DNA of 64,000 nt from Ischnura elegans. Lineage: Eukaryota > Arthropoda > Insecta > Odonata > Coenagrionidae. The stretch is from NCBI RefSeq assembly GCF_921293095.1, contig NC_060251.1, positions 100,426,566 through 100,490,565 on the forward strand. The letters run 5' to 3'. Position 1 is the stretch's first letter. The number at the start of each line of letters is the position of its first letter. Below, one piece after another: positions 44,163-57,184 of this stretch. Made by a program: the position numbers and the translations under genes. The notes beneath the pieces are model-generated. The model was not told the origin of the DNA. It ran no database searches and saw only the letters and a list, made by a program, of their open reading frames with translations.

Positions 44163-44700
44163 TCTTCCTTCTCGATAACATTTTTCCTTATGAATTTTTT
44201 ACCCCAAAGGTCTTCATTATTTTTCACATCTTCCACCTTTGATACTCAAGAGAGCAGTGGAGCTGGAGGAAATGAACATTCGCCCCAGGCGGTAACTTGC
44301 TAGTTCCAGCAAAATCATTCGCAATGTTCCATATTAAAATACAACGTATATAGTTTTGTGTTCAGTTTAACTAATTTTCTAACCGGGGGACTAACATAAT
44401 TTTTAGTTGATAAAGGCTCGATCAATTAAATATTAGGATAAACTTCAAGTTCCGAACACGTAATGTGTTCCGGCAAAATTCAATTTTTCGTCCCTAATGA
44501 CTGTTGTAGCTTGCATAGGAATGGAATTGGTCGCATACCGGTGGATTATAGTGTTGACAACTCCAATTATTTGGGCTGGATGATGGCGGGAGATTGTGCG
44601 CAGGTATCGATTATTTGTTGTCGTCTCTTTATAGATTCCCTAACTGCCATTTTCCTTCCTCACCACGAGAAAGTGCGCGAATGGAAGTTTTCCGACTTTC
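44163..44700 (+). repeat. Interspersed repeat D, copy 1
   Basis: Shares with 51058-51548 and 51560-51990 the blocks 'ccacctttgatactca', 'attcgccccaggcgg', 'atattaaaatacaacgtatata', 'gataaacttcaagt' and 'gttgtagcttgcatag'. Class unknown. It lies within the Penelope-like remnant. Confidence 0.65.
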
Positions 44701-44751
44701 TCCACCTCCACCTTTGAACTTGTTGTGATTGTACATTCCTAAAAAATAATA

Positions 44752-44934
44752 TTAAAATTCTTCTATTTTCACCTGCTCATGAGTCCAAATCATAAAAATA
44801 TCATCTCTACATCTAATCCAAATCTCCGACTTAAGGATAACAATCTGAAATGCTGTTTCCTCTAGGTTTTCGATAAATATGTTAGAAATTACTGAGGAAA
44901 ATAGGTGACCCATTGCATGAAGGACAATCACCAA
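44752..44934 (-). pseudogene. Penelope-like reverse-transcriptase fragment
   Basis: Sixty codons with 'MGHLFSSVISNIFIENLEETAF', then 'IWIRCRDDIFMIWTH' and 'IEEF'. This is the PLSS..ANIFME..E block and the catalytic block of Penelope-like RT, where the usual Y-V-D-D reads C-R-D-D. Truncated at both sides. Confidence 0.72.
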
Positions 44935-45010
44935 TGATTAAATCAGTCAATGATAAAATCAATCAAATCAATAATTGAATCATGTAGTTCTTTTAAGAAG
45001 CTGAGATTTT

Positions 45011-45645
45011 GCACAGGGATTTTTTCATAATTTGTTTTTTCATATCTTTCTTCACATTCCCCCTTACATTTCTGGAAAAAATTCCATATCGATTTGATAT
45101 CCCTGGTCCAATAGAGCGTGTAATATTGTTTTAGTATCTTTAATAAAGTTTTATTTGGGAGCTACTTTCAAAGGGCGTATTATGTGCTGTATCTGCATGG
45201 CTCTTTTGTTTTCGGAAATTGTGGACTTCGCGGAAACGTGCACAATATAAAATTCCCGTGGGTAATATTTTTAACGAGAACTCATCATGGCAAACAATTG
45301 CACCCTTATAACCATGCCCTAAAGAAACTGTTTGAGTTCTATGGATAAATAAAAAATAAAAATAAACCATATGTTCCCAATTTCAATCACAAAAAGCATT
45401 CCGATTCTCACGTTTTTTCTGCAAAAGAGAGATTCGAGTACAAGTTGAAATCGCTCCACATTTTCCTCTTCCCAAGCTGCACCTCCGTCTACCTTTTCTA
45501 ACTCAATTTTCTATGAAATAATGGGTGACAGCATTCATTTCAGATGACGATATGAAAATGAAGATTTTCTCCTAATTATTTTCCCAATCATCATTATTCT
45601 GCATTTGAAATGTGAAAAGATGCTGATAACTTCAAAGAATACAGC
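45011..45645. other. Unannotated DNA, possibly further Penelope-like sequence
   Basis: A minus-strand open frame 45140-45370 continues upstream of the RT fragment but shows no block I can assign. Confidence 0.3.
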
Positions 45646-45899
45646 CATAGACGGATTTAGGGCACGTGCCATCCCCCCCAGACGCTTAAAAAATTGACAA
45701 GATTTTTAATACGGTTATCATTACGTTCATTTTATGTATTACGGGCCCTCAATCATTTAATTTAATATTCATTACTTTCATATCAAAATAAAAATAATAT
45801 TTTATGCAGTAATTGCTGTATTTTGTTTTTAATCTCAAATAAGAGAAGACCTCTCAGACCCTTATGCCCCCCCAGAAAAAAATCCAGGATCCACCCCTG
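45646..45899. mobile_element. hAT-like MITE, 'cggatccagg' family, copy 3
   Basis: Ends catagacggatttagg (45646) and aatccaggatccacccctg (to 45899); body homologous to 35728-35966. Target duplication not clear. Confidence 0.65.
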
Positions 45900-46551
45900 T
45901 ACACAATGCTCATCCGCATACCAGGCATTTGACCCAGATAGAGGAATCGATAATTTTCTTGCCATTGGTGATTACAAGGACAGTTTTGCAGAAAAAATCT
46001 TAAATGGCATTTTCGACTATTTTTTAATTTCCAAAGTAAAATAATAAATACTCCAATAAATAAGAGTTTTGAAGCAAGTAAAAAAATAATTTTTGGTAAT
46101 AACTCGATAGAGGATTTCGACACGCGCTAGCACATTTTATTAAAGTACCAATAATTGTATCAAATTTTCAAACAAAGTAATAACTGGAAATAAAAACGAT
46201 TTCGGTAATTTTTGCAGCAGTAATTTTAAAAGTTGTGCTACGTCCGCCGCGAATTATATTCTGGAAAGCAGTTATAAATTTTAAAAATTATTGAAAACTA
46301 AGACAAAATTGATAAGCGAATACCTTCACCCATCCTTTTCCACTATTCTAGCGTCCGATTCATGATTCTTTTCCTCATCCATTCGGTAACTAAGTTACAA
46401 CAATTAGATAAATACTTAATAATTTACGCCTGATGATGACAATAATTCGTTGAAATCCGAATCGATTTATGCTAAAAATTTGGTGGTACAAGTAGAATTT
46501 AACTAACCAAAAAACCTTACCTTTAGTAGAAATTTAGTGTAACCAATATTA
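45900..46551. other. Unannotated DNA with one hammerhead-like core
   Basis: At 46430-46466 (+) CTGATGA is followed by a weak stem and TTGAAATCCGAATCG. Both conserved strands of a hammerhead core are present (see findings). Otherwise nothing. Confidence 0.35.
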
Positions 46552-46554
46552 GGG

Positions 46555-47645
46555 GAGACTGGGGTAATGGCGGTCACTATGACTCCTCGTAAAATGGGCA
46601 GCGCAGAGTCAAACTGATTAGTGCTGTAAACTCACGACAGTTTATGGATATACTTCTGGAGTACTTGCCGCCTTGCCAATCGCAAATTACCTATTGTGTG
46701 AGAAAGAATGTTTTCAAGTTTCGCCTTACAAGAAAGACAATGGTGAACTATCAGCTCTAACTGTTTACTTTTAATAGGACGAGTCTGATCTCGCAATAAT
46801 AAGGTAAGCCATGTTTTTCTATCACGTAGCTTTTCATAACGGTTTTAAGCACTGATATTTCTTTTTTTTGCCATTGAATGAAAACATGCAGTTATTGTAA
46901 TGGCAGTCGCTTTGGCAATTGACCGGCATTACCCCATTAGTATTCATATTTTATTATATGCTTCAGAAGCCCAGAAAATAACGAGGGAAACAGATAAAGC
47001 TTGCAGCGTGTATCATAGATCTTCAATAAAAAATTATAAGAGAACAGCTGTTATTGCTAAAAAAAAAACAACTCAAAAGAGAAGCAAAAGAAAACGAACG
47101 GGGAACTCTTTGAATCTGGCTCAGACACTTCTTTTGATGAGAAAAAAATTTGTGAGCACGAATCAGAAAGTGAGTTACTTTTAAAGGAAATGAGTAAAGA
47201 AACATCTTTCTATTTCGAAAACACCGGAAAAGATAGAGAAATGTGGTATTGGTGCACAACTAATGCATTATGGGCACATCAAGAATGTTCTACATGGATA
47301 TATATACTAAATATACCTGAGAGGTATTTATGTGACATGTGCTCCGGAATGTATAATTAAATTAAGCTTCTAAAAGCTCATCAACTCGTGTAAGCATATT
47401 AGAAGTTAGAATTTTTCAGCCCTTTTTTTACGATGAAAAGGTATTTTTTAAATCATTGACTCAATATTATGTACATACTTCCATCTACTTTTTTTTGTAA
47501 TTTCTTAAATGCGGAATTTTTCAATGTAATAAGCATAAATATTTCAGTATAACGTCGCTATGTCATCGAAAATTCTCATATTTCTTATTTTACAACCATT
47601 ACGTAGAACACGACATCACCGACTGCCATTACCGAGGGTGGTGGT
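46555..47645 (+). mobile_element. DNA transposon remnant with GGTAATGGC-GTC ends and a transposase C-terminus
   Basis: Left end tggggtaatggcggtca at about 46562-46579, right end complement cgactgccattac at about 47619-47632. Two further copies of the motif, in opposite senses, lie inside at about 46896 and 46920. The only coding trace is the segment at 46960-47360. Superfamily (pogo/Tigger-like?) is a guess from the C-terminal finger. Confidence 0.5.
46960..47360 (+). pseudogene. Transposase C-terminal fragment with PHD-like finger
   Basis: A Lys/Arg-rich stretch (to about 47100), then after a one-base shift an acidic Ser/Glu stretch, then 'REMWYWCTTNALWAHQECS' and 'ERYLCDMCSGMYN' before a TAA at 47358. 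The pattern W..C....WAH..C.......Y.C..C at the very C-terminus is a PHD-like finger often found at the end of pogo/jerky-type transposases. The first Cys pair is reduced to one Cys. No DDE domain is present. Confidence 0.5.
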
Positions 47646-48159
47646 ATAAGTTTATTTTGCAATATTTTTAATTTTATCAAAAGCTAAGGTTAATTGGGGC
47701 TCGATTGAGGTCTGAAATAGGTAAAACATACTATATGTAAGCGATTCCACACGATTGCGTTCCAAATTTAAAACAAAGTGAAGCTATATACTCATTTTCC
47801 CTTACGTTACCCCATTGTAAGTGAAATACCTTTCCATTATCATACCAACCAGCATTACTGAGAAAAGGATTGAAAACATTTACGGCTAGGTATTTCCTCG
47901 CCACTGTTCTATAAAGAAAACAACCTTCCTTATTTACAGTTGGCTCTCTATTTTTGGAACTCATTTACGTATACATGATCCTTTGATATTTTCCCCGGAA
48001 TTATACTCAACGTGTAATTCATTCATAGCCTTTAGCCACGAGATATACCGCTACTCCATTAAGTTTCCACTTTTAAGATCATTACACTCATCCAGGCTAT
48101 GTTGATTATTTCCGCTGACATTAAATTGCATGAAAAATTTAGCGGATAGAAGGGAGAAA
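47646..48159. other. Unannotated DNA
   Basis: No recognisable feature. Confidence 0.4.
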
Positions 48160-48230
48160 TGGAGAGCTGCGTCAAACCAATCTTAGGATTGTTGACTAAT
48201 GATGATGATGATGATGATGACGACCTTAAT
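48160..48230 (+). repeat. RTE-like LINE 3' tail, copy 2, with (gat)n end
   Basis: gagctgcgtcaaaccaatcttaggattgttga... then seven gat repeats; same family as 37620-37700 and 57185-57245. Confidence 0.7.
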
Positions 48231-51057
48231 TTGCCAAATTTTAGATCCCAGTCTACTACTTTACAAATTTCAGCCGGAAAAATAAACTTTTACGATGAAA
48301 TTTTACCAAAGCCGAAGTACCGGATATTGTGTAAATTTCTCAAGCAATTAACCAAAGAAAGTTTAATAACTTTTTAACTTTTCGGTAACCCACTCATGAA
48401 AAGTGCACCGTTTCACATTAGCATTAATTTCAACGGCTCTTTCAAAAAGATGCCATTTATTTTATTCCTAGCCTTTTAACTGATGTCAAAAATTGGTGAT
48501 ATATTTTTATATGATGCGCAATAAAAATATGCGTAAACAATTCCTGGATTTCTTAATTTGTGAAATTCGATAGGTTGCCGAAGATCCAAAACTTTATGCC
48601 GAAATGAATTATTAAATTCAATGCAGAGATAACCTGAAGTATATTCAAGCATCAATAAAACAGCGTCAAAAATAATTTAGCTACTGTGTGTTTTCAGTTA
48701 TATGTTTGATGCAGTTTTCTTCAAGCCTGAATGTATCATTGAAATGTTACCTCACGCCAAAAGAATAGATTATTAGTCTAGCATCAAGATATCAACGAAA
48801 GCATCGCATTAGAAATACTACAAATGACTCTCGTAAAAACATTTTCTCCGAGAATTTTTAGGAAGCATTTTAAATTCCAATACGTGCATTATATTAAAAA
48901 TGGGATTTCGTAATATTGCATGGAAGACTATCAGGTAACTTCATCTACTCTTTACTCTTCGTACTTTTTCTTCGTGAGACTGCGGTAAAATCGTGACGTG
49001 GCTGTTGAATTTACACGCGAAAATCAAATATTTTTTCGTCATTGGTAAAATCATTCCCCTAATGAAATGGAAGTCTGTTCTATAATAATTATTCGTCAAA
49101 TAAAATTATAGAGATGCTAAGGAAAATATTACTTCCTCAGGAAATTAAGAAATGACTCTTGTTAAATTTTCTATCAAATTCCAGTCGATGGCAGAAGCGT
49201 GCGTTTCAACTTTATTGGAGTAGAGAAAGCTTTTGCTACACCAAAGTCACCACTAATCAAGATCACCTTTGGCGTTATACAATGACGGAAAATCACATAT
49301 TTTTGAAAAGATTACAAAGTTATGAAAACTACCTCTCATTGGAAGTTTTGAACTTCGAATGACTATTTTACCTTTACCATATATCAAAACTGGATCCGCT
49401 GGTGGTTTAAGGAACATTTATCAATTAAATTGTTTCATAATTTTCTCCAAATTGTAAATAAGTATTTTTCGTCGGTCAAAAATGGATTATTTTTAGGAAA
49501 GTACAGAAACTTTTCCGTTACTTAAAACTTTGAGAGCTCACGGGAACTCAAAAAGAGAAACAAAATGGTTTCATCCGTCTCCACCTTACTATAACCGAGA
49601 AATAAAACCAAAAAGGTCGATACAATAAAGCTATTCACAGGATGTCTCAAATTACCTGAGAATGAAAGTTAATAAATTGACTTTTATAAATCCTGCACGA
49701 CTAGCGACAGTGCAATAAATAAAATGATTTTTTTTCCTTTTCCTGACATGCATCTTTAATATTAAATTTGAATCTTGGAGCCTTAAGAAAATTGAAATTC
49801 AATTTTTCCGACGCTTTAATTTATTGTTAAACCTTCATCATGCCTTGAAATGAAAATGAGAACGAAAATCAACAGGTAACCATAAATTTTATTACCTTAG
49901 TTACCATTAATAAACATTGAAAAAAGGTATAAGTCAAACATCTAATCTCTTCTCCTAGGTTAATTTAAAATTTAATTTTTCTATTTAGATTATATAATTT
50001 TTAAAACATTACTGTAAGTTTCTATGTTGTTAATGTGTCAAAATAATTTTCATTTCGAGCCCTGATTATAGTCTGTAAATAAACCGAAACAACGGCGAAA
50101 ATTCCATTTCAATTTTAAGATCTTCACTATAAGATTCAAGTTGAATAAAGTGGAATTAATCAACAAAAAATTCAATAGATCGCAGTTATTGACGCACGAA
50201 AAAGCGTCATTCATATAACCATACCGACAAACTAGCCATAAAATGCACATCTTTTCTGGGCTAAATAATAATGCAGAGGCAGTTCCGTCGGTACCAAAGT
50301 GCTTCCTAGAATTCTGTTTTTATACATAATGGTATAAAGGCCCTAGGAACACCAGGAAAGCTGTTTATAGCCGTACAATGAAATTCTCACTTTTTCAAAA
50401 GAATTTATATTTTCATTTCCGCGTCGCACGACGAAAAGGAGGTATAATAGGTGGAATATCATAAAGGTACTTCGCAGAGGCCTACAAAGCGACAATGCTA
50501 ACGTGTGCCATGTCACCACGAAAAAGTGAACGGCTAGAACTTACGAGAACTGTCCAGTTTTCCTTCTAACCTGGAATAAAATAGTTCCCACTCCGTACAT
50601 AATTTAGCGTTTCTGTGGAAACGCTAAAAAGGAAAATTCGCTATTTTCGTCCACCGGGAGGAGCTACCCTTTGATGTTCATCCCGCTTAAAAATCCCGGA
50701 CATAATTGAACGACCCGACCCGGGTAAGAAAAGCCATTATTATATACGGCAACGACACTGTTCCCTCTTAATAAACTAATTGTATGCAGGAGTGAGTGTG
50801 CTATAAATAAGGAAAGAGGATGGGTCGCGAAGATAACGGCGAAAGAGGAAGCAAGCTTGGAACGTATTGGGAGAAGATCAGAATGCTAATTAAGGTGATG
50901 GAAAGGAAAGTGTGTTGATTAATCGAGGAAGAGCAGATATAATGTGAGTTTCGGACGCCATGATTGGAGTCGGGAAGAATGAGTCCAGAACAGTAGCTTG
51001 ATGTAAGGCGTGAGGTGACATAGTAATCAAGCGTCATCAGAATATTGGTTTTTCCCT
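48231..51057. other. Mostly unannotated; one weak hammerhead-like core
   Basis: 50062-50096 (+) reads cctgatta...accGAAACaacgg, similar to the Penelope-type tails elsewhere but with core changes. No gene or other repeat recognised. Confidence 0.35.
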
Positions 51058-51990
51058 CAAGGTCTCCACTTTCCTCTTCAATCTCAACAACATTTTCCTC
51101 AAGAATTTCTTATTCTATAGATTTTCATTATTTTCCACATTTTCCACCTTTGATACTCAGCGGGCAGTGGAGTAGCTGAAGCAAAGAAATATTCGCCCCA
51201 TGCGGTACTTTGCTAGTTTCAGCAAAATAATTCGCAATGTTCCATATTAAAATACAACGTATATATTTTTGTATTCAATTTAACTAATTTTCTCTTTGAC
51301 CACGTTGCTAATTTATTTCTTTTATTTGGTGTAGGTTCGGTCAATTATATACCAGGATAAACTTCAAGTACCCAACACGTGGTAATTTCAGAAAAATTCA
51401 ATGTTTCGCCCCTAGAGATTGTTGTAGCTTGCATAGAAATGGCATTGGTCGCACATCGGTGGATTATAGTGTTGACGACTCCAACGATTTGGACTGCGTG
51501 ATGGCGGGGCATATCGCGCAGGTGCCAATTAGCTGTTGCCGTCTTCTTATGGATTTAGTGCCCCTACCTCCCTATACATCTCAATGACATTTTCCTCAAG
51601 AATTTCTCATTCTACCGGCATTCATTATTTTTCAAATTTTCCACTTTTGATGCTGAGCGGGCAGTTGATAGGAGTTGCTGTAGCAAAGAAAAATTCGCCC
51701 CAGGCGGGACTTTGCTAGTTTCGGCAAAATCGTTCACAATATCTCGTATTTTTCCATGCTAAAATACAAGGCATATATTTTTCCGTTTAATTAAACGAAT
51801 GTTCTCTTTGAACATAAATTTAATATATCCAGTTATATAATTATTTTAATTGAAATTGAGGTTTTGTCAATTTTATACCAGGATAAACTTCAAGTACCCA
51901 ATACAGATTGATCCCGGATAGTGATTTCCGGGTGCAATTCAATTTTTCTTCCCTAATAATTATTATTGCTTGCGTAGGGATGGTGTTTAA
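51058..51990 (+). repeat. Interspersed repeat D, copies 2 and 3 in tandem
   Basis: Two head-to-tail units, about 51058-51548 and 51560-51990, period about 500 bases; each starts near 'cctcaagaatttct' and includes 'attcgcccca', 'ataccaggataaacttcaagtacccaa'. Homologous to 44163-44700. Confidence 0.7.
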
Positions 51991-54940
51991 AATTACAAAT
52001 GGTATTGATATTGATCCCATTTTTTCCGGTATTTATACCCTGACAGAATCTTTTAGGATGGTTTTCTGCTTGACTGGGGAGATAAGTTTTTCCCAAATCA
52101 AAGCTACCTTGAAAATAGTTATTTTTTTAATATCGTACTTGCTTTTGATTTCAGATAGTTGACCAGCAGTCAAAATGCAGAAGATAAAAGATTACCCCAT
52201 GCCGTAATGCCATTTCATACAAGATTGTTTAATTAACAAAGCTTATGTTAACTTAAACAATTAAATTCAAATGTTTATCTTTCGTGGGGTGTCTTAAAAC
52301 CTGCTACAAAAGCCAGTAGTTTTTTCTTAAGTCACTGAATAAACTTTTAGTTAAAAATATTTTTTTAGTCTTATAATGTCTATTTAAGATGAAAATTCAT
52401 CACCATGTATAATCAAGAGAACAATACCTATCATATTGATCTTTGTCATGACGTATTGATCATTAATTTCCTTGATTAAGGTCAAGACACCCGAGTTTGA
52501 GGCATTGCATTTAGTTAATAATCCAATCGATTGTGCTGGAAAGCTAATTGTAAGCGAAATAAAAAAATTACAAATACTCAAATTTACATTTATTCCGGGT
52601 CTTTATTACAATATCAAAATTCCAACCTTACCTTTAAAACTTTTACCCGGCTTTGGAAGGAAAAATGCCGTTTTTTAACAATCAGGAAACGGTAGCTCCT
52701 TTTTGAACGCTAATTTCTCAAGAACTTCTCGATGTATTTGCATAAGGTTTCACATAATAAGGAGCAACGAACTTGAGGTTGCGTTAGTGTGTGTCAAATG
52801 TTAGTCCCAAAGAAGAAATTTATTACAATTGTATAACAATGCCACTGCATAATTTATAAAAATAATTTATTTTATAAGTTAATTTATTAATATAAATAAT
52901 TCATTTAATTTATAACAATAACGCTAAAATTCTTGGCGTGCACAAACTCTGTTATTTCAAGACATAAAGATAATTTAAAAGCGTTTCCGGTGCCGAATAC
53001 GAGCATAGTCGATGAAATTTTGAGTTATAAAACTTTATCAATATATCACAGCTGCGACAAGGGCTGCTTATTTTGATTAGGTATAAGAGAAATTGTTTCC
53101 TTGCTTCAAATTCGATGCTTTTCTTATTAGGTTACAATATCTTATGAATCGTTGCATTTATTACAAAAACACTGAAGGGTTTTGACCATATGTCAAATTT
53201 AGCCTAAATCGGTACCCTTATTGGTGAATGATTATGCCAATATTTTGGTCGAATATGAGTGAAATGATTCACATATTTTGAAGGCATTAGGAAATCACGA
53301 ACATTTCAATATATTACCAATCCTCATGCTCTCTCCAAACATTTGTAATATTCTCGTTCCAAATATTCTTTGGAGTTTGAAAAAAGGAAAGACATTATTT
53401 TGTGCCTTATGCACAGATTATTATGATTACGATCTGAGCGAATATAAAATCTTCTGATCCGTGTCGTTCATTTCACGGATTTTTTACGTATCCTCTTCAA
53501 TTTTCAAATGTCATCTAATCTCCTAATTTTAATATCTACGGTCACACTCTTGATTTCATATTATTTTTATATTAGCATTTTGTGGAACGAGATTTTTACA
53601 TTCAAGCCCCATTATAAGCAAATGCTTAGCCAATGATAACACCTCCCTCTTCATATGAGGGGATTAAAATCAATACTGGCATCAATTACGCTATGATGCT
53701 AGGCCTCTGCATTTGAACTAGCGAAGCGCTGAGTGACGGTGGATTGTTATCTGAAAACCCATCATATATCACCCTCAGGGACCCTAGAGCTGTCATCCTC
53801 TCATTGACTGCTTGATCCCCTATTTCACCACCTGTCGCGGTGACTTCGGACGAGAGCTGAGGATCAAGAAAGCCGTGTTACGGGAGGATTCAAAACCGAC
53901 GAGTACCAATAATCCCCCTTTTATTTAGCTCGAACTCAAAATTAAATCAAATTACGCATAATGAAAATTCATCCCTTCTTATTCCGTACGCATACATGGT
54001 TACTGAAAGCACTATCTTTTGCGTGACTGGGTAGCACGAGCAAAATATATTTATTACTACAATTTAAGGTTTTAGCTATCCCTTGCACCAAAAGCGCAAT
54101 GACTATAAGGTATATTTTGGACAAAAATTGGGGTTTGAGCGATGAATTTTTATTTGTTTCATCCCAGAATCTAATGTACTTGCATAGGAAAATGTTCAGG
54201 GAAATGCAACGCTATGAATTCATGTCAAGAAGTGGATAACTATTGTCATAGATCTTGTAAAATTGCCTTAAATCTTGTTTTCAATGTTTACAAGCCTCTC
54301 CTACATATTTCGGTATTTTCATAATCAGTAGCCTCGGCATGAGATGCCAATATTAAAGAAAGTCAATGAAATAGGCATCTCTCACACCTGCTTTATTTTT
54401 ATCCATAGCACTTATTCACATGGAATTTCAACTGATGAGAGTCAAGTATATTTTAACAAGCATATTGGCTTTCTTGAACTTCTAATAATATTTAATAATA
54501 ATACTACTAGCTGATGTGCCACAAAATCAATATTCGGAATTTGTACTTTTTTCTTGAAAGCGCATCAACCCAAACACTTCCATATTATCAAATATTATTG
54601 GATACCTATTATTTTCTGAATATTTTACTTGAATTACTATGGGCGTAATTTATGTGGAAGATACGACTCTCGATTTATTTTCCCACTATGAACTATATAA
54701 TCCATATTCACTGCTTTCTGTATGTATTTTATTGCTTGCGTATTCACCTTCAAAGTTATTCGTGCCTTCAAATCTAGCAGTATTGGATAACTGGTCGTAA
54801 ATATTACCCACTGTTCCTTAAATATCTTTCAGCATAATTAATTAGTGGTACAAAACTTTCCATTAGGCTTGCCCTACCGCGTGGTTATGGATCAGCTACG
54901 TTGAGTCTTCAGCATTTTTTTTCCTCGACGTTACATTCCA
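51991..54940. other. Unannotated AT-rich DNA
   Basis: No recognisable gene, RNA or repeat in nearly 3 kb; short open frames lack motifs. Confidence 0.4.
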
Positions 54941-55560
54941 GGGTACGATCCGAATCAATTATTCCCCGCGAGTGGCTCACTTCTATTGTTTCATAGCGCT
55001 GCCGCGTCGCTTCCGACGCCCACGGCATCGCGAGAAAACAAAAAAAACAAATGACACAATGCACGCGAAGCTCATACGAACGTACGGCATGGTTCGCTTT
55101 TGCTCCTCGGGAGAATAACGGAAGGAGTGGGAGGAGAAAGATGGAGAGTTTGACGAGGTTGATGCGACGCAAAAAAAAAGGAACGAAAAGGGAACGTCAC
55201 ATAGAGGGAGACTGTTTATTCCCCCCTTCCCCCTAGAAACCCTCTTCCACACGCAGATGCTGTGGAAGTGACGATAAGGGATTGGATTTCCCAGCAGTAG
55301 GATAGCGCGTTCCTTGCGGCTCTAGGAAACTCGCAAATACATCACTTCTTCTCTCCCGCGACACTCCTAGGGGACACAAAAACAGATAACAGTATTTAAA
55401 ATTAAGTAAGACTCGACATTTTATCGGCGAACAACATACGCTAAATATTCTCGGGCTCGCAACCGGGTAGGAAAGGTGGAAAAATTTTAAGTTTCGCTGT
55501 CGACTCGTCGCCAATTACCAACGCTGTTGAGAATGACTTGGCAATGGGCGGCGTGTCGGA
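54941..55560. other. CpG- and GC-richer island, no gene assigned
   Basis: CpG is frequent (gccgcgtcgcttccgacgcc and similar) compared with AT-rich flanks. Open frames on both strands (up to 93 codons) overlap without domains. Could be a host regulatory region or first exon, or just compositional. Confidence 0.3.
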
Positions 55561-56357
55561 GCCCAAAACGTCGACTACCTTAAATTTTCTTGTTCGGTGG
55601 AGAATCCGGGGAGGTTCCATTCACGATTACAGAGTATTAACAAGACTTTAGTTGAGTAAATACATTAATTAATATGGTAGAGGAAACATAGAGTTGATTT
55701 CCGTGAAATTATATTAGGTTACGAAGAAGACAACATTTATTCTTTTTCTGATGTAATTTAACGTTATGATGATGCATTTTACGAAATATTATATTCTCCA
55801 ACGCATTACCTAACGAGGCCAGGAATAAAGATAATGAAAAAATTATGAATAACATCCCAATTCACTATCCAAATGCAACCCATTAAATCGGGCCAGGTTT
55901 TTTCCGAAAACATTCAAGTGACCTTCATTGTGGTTCAAAAGTCACACAAACGAGAGATATAATAAAACTTAAGAGTAATTACATTTTGGGAAACGGGGGG
56001 ATTAGAATTACCTTGTGTTGTCATCACAAGTGCATTGTGTCTATAATGCCCAGCCACGCAAATTACTCAACTGTGTTATTGCTACGATTAGCGCTGTCTG
56101 CCTCAGAGGCAATAGGCAGAAGAGCTCAAATCCGATTCCGCGTATTGGACCAAGATTGAAATGGCAAAAACCTACATCATGTTATGAATCTGATGAGTCT
56201 CATTGGCTCAATGCGACAGTAGCGTTTGTTTTCATCTAGCATATTTCATTTGAATATTTTATCAGCACCAAATGTTAACAAGACGTAGCAGTATATTAAT
56301 ATAATCTATTATAATTATTTCAATGACAAAATGTTTATATTTCCCTCCATAATTCGA
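55561..56357. other. Unannotated DNA
   Basis: No recognisable feature. Confidence 0.4.
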
Positions 56358-56552
56358 AAGTTTGGACTTTATTTATTTGTCCCCATCACACCCGAAAACA
56401 GGTCAATGCAGCCTTTACATCGGGAGTTTGAACAATCAATAACAGACGATCACACACACCCATGCCCTGGAAGAGGAAACCTATCCAGGCGGGATTCGAA
56501 CCCGCAACCTTCGGTATGGTTGGCGAGGACTTATTCTCACCGCCACCGAGGC
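56358..56552 (-). mobile_element. tRNA-derived SINE
   Basis: On the minus strand: a tRNA-like head at 56552-56478 with box A-like ggcctcggtggcggtgagaa and perfect box B (GGTTCGAATCC). A body follows with tgggtgtgtgtgatcgtc, a motif common to many invertebrate SINEs, and an aataaataaagt tail near 56365. Length about 195 bp. The best SINE in the window. Confidence 0.75.
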
Positions 56553-56954
56553 CTTCAAAGTATGCCTCGGCTTTTGAGAACTGGACAGGGGTCATGCGTG
56601 CTATTGCATAAATTATCTCTGATCGGTGTACAGTGAGGAAGAGGACAACACAAGTGGAAACATGGAGAAGCCACAACAGTGTACTTTTTAAAGGGTAGAG
56701 TATAGACACACGTACTTGAGCGCAAAACGCCCATTGACGCGGCTATCGGGATAGTATGTGTGCACTGAACATCTGCATTCATATACGTACTAAGTTGCCT
56801 CAATAGACGTATGGCGGGAGCGTTATGATACCAGCGGCAAACAAAAAAAAAAGAAGAAAGAAAAGGATGTACTTTCAGATGCATATCGCAGCATACGGAA
56901 AGACATAACAACTCAGGCCCTCGGCCTGGTTTGCGATAATTCACATAATTACTT

Positions 56955-57175
56955 AAGAACAGATATAACCCAGGTTGGGTAAGAAACACTATGAAAAAAA
57001 CGATGAAAAAGACACAGGAATTTAAATTTTCGGTGTCACTACCACCTTCCTGGGAGTTAAGAACAAGTGTCTTGTTCCAAATTCTGAGGAAGGTGGGAGT
57101 ACCACTGAAAACTTAAATTGGTGTGAGTGTCTTTTATACTGTGTCTTACCCAACCTGGGTTATATTTGTGGTTAA
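56955..57175. mobile_element. ~220-bp palindromic element
   Basis: Arms from tataacccaggttgggtaag (56958) to its complement (57144-57163) are complementary nearly to the centre at about 57065 (ccaccttcctgggagttaag against the complement of ccaaattctgaggaaggtgg). Foldback MITE. Confidence 0.72.
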
Positions 57176-57184
57176 TACCTCATC

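Larger units (their letters stand above)
42575..45010 (-). mobile_element. Penelope-like element remnant (RT and GIY-YIG pieces), mosaic
   Basis: Reading the minus strand from 45.0 kb downwards gives the order of a Penelope-like protein: RT core (44752-44934), connector (43837-44103), GIY-YIG start (43660-43830), GIY-YIG end (42580-42858). It is interrupted by repeat D (44163-44700), repeat C (43415-43655) and an RTE-like fragment. A duplicated connector piece occurs at 42935-42975 (+ sense: aagttgcagcggcgttctgt) against 43845-43885. Confidence 0.7.

Noticed and set aside
46900..47184. 94-codon gene starting at 46900
   Set aside because: Its first codons are the internal copies of a transposon terminal motif; only the Lys-rich part belongs to the transposase remnant.
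48186..48225. CRISPR-like or satellite array
   Set aside because: Simple (gat)n tail of an RTE-like LINE 3' end.
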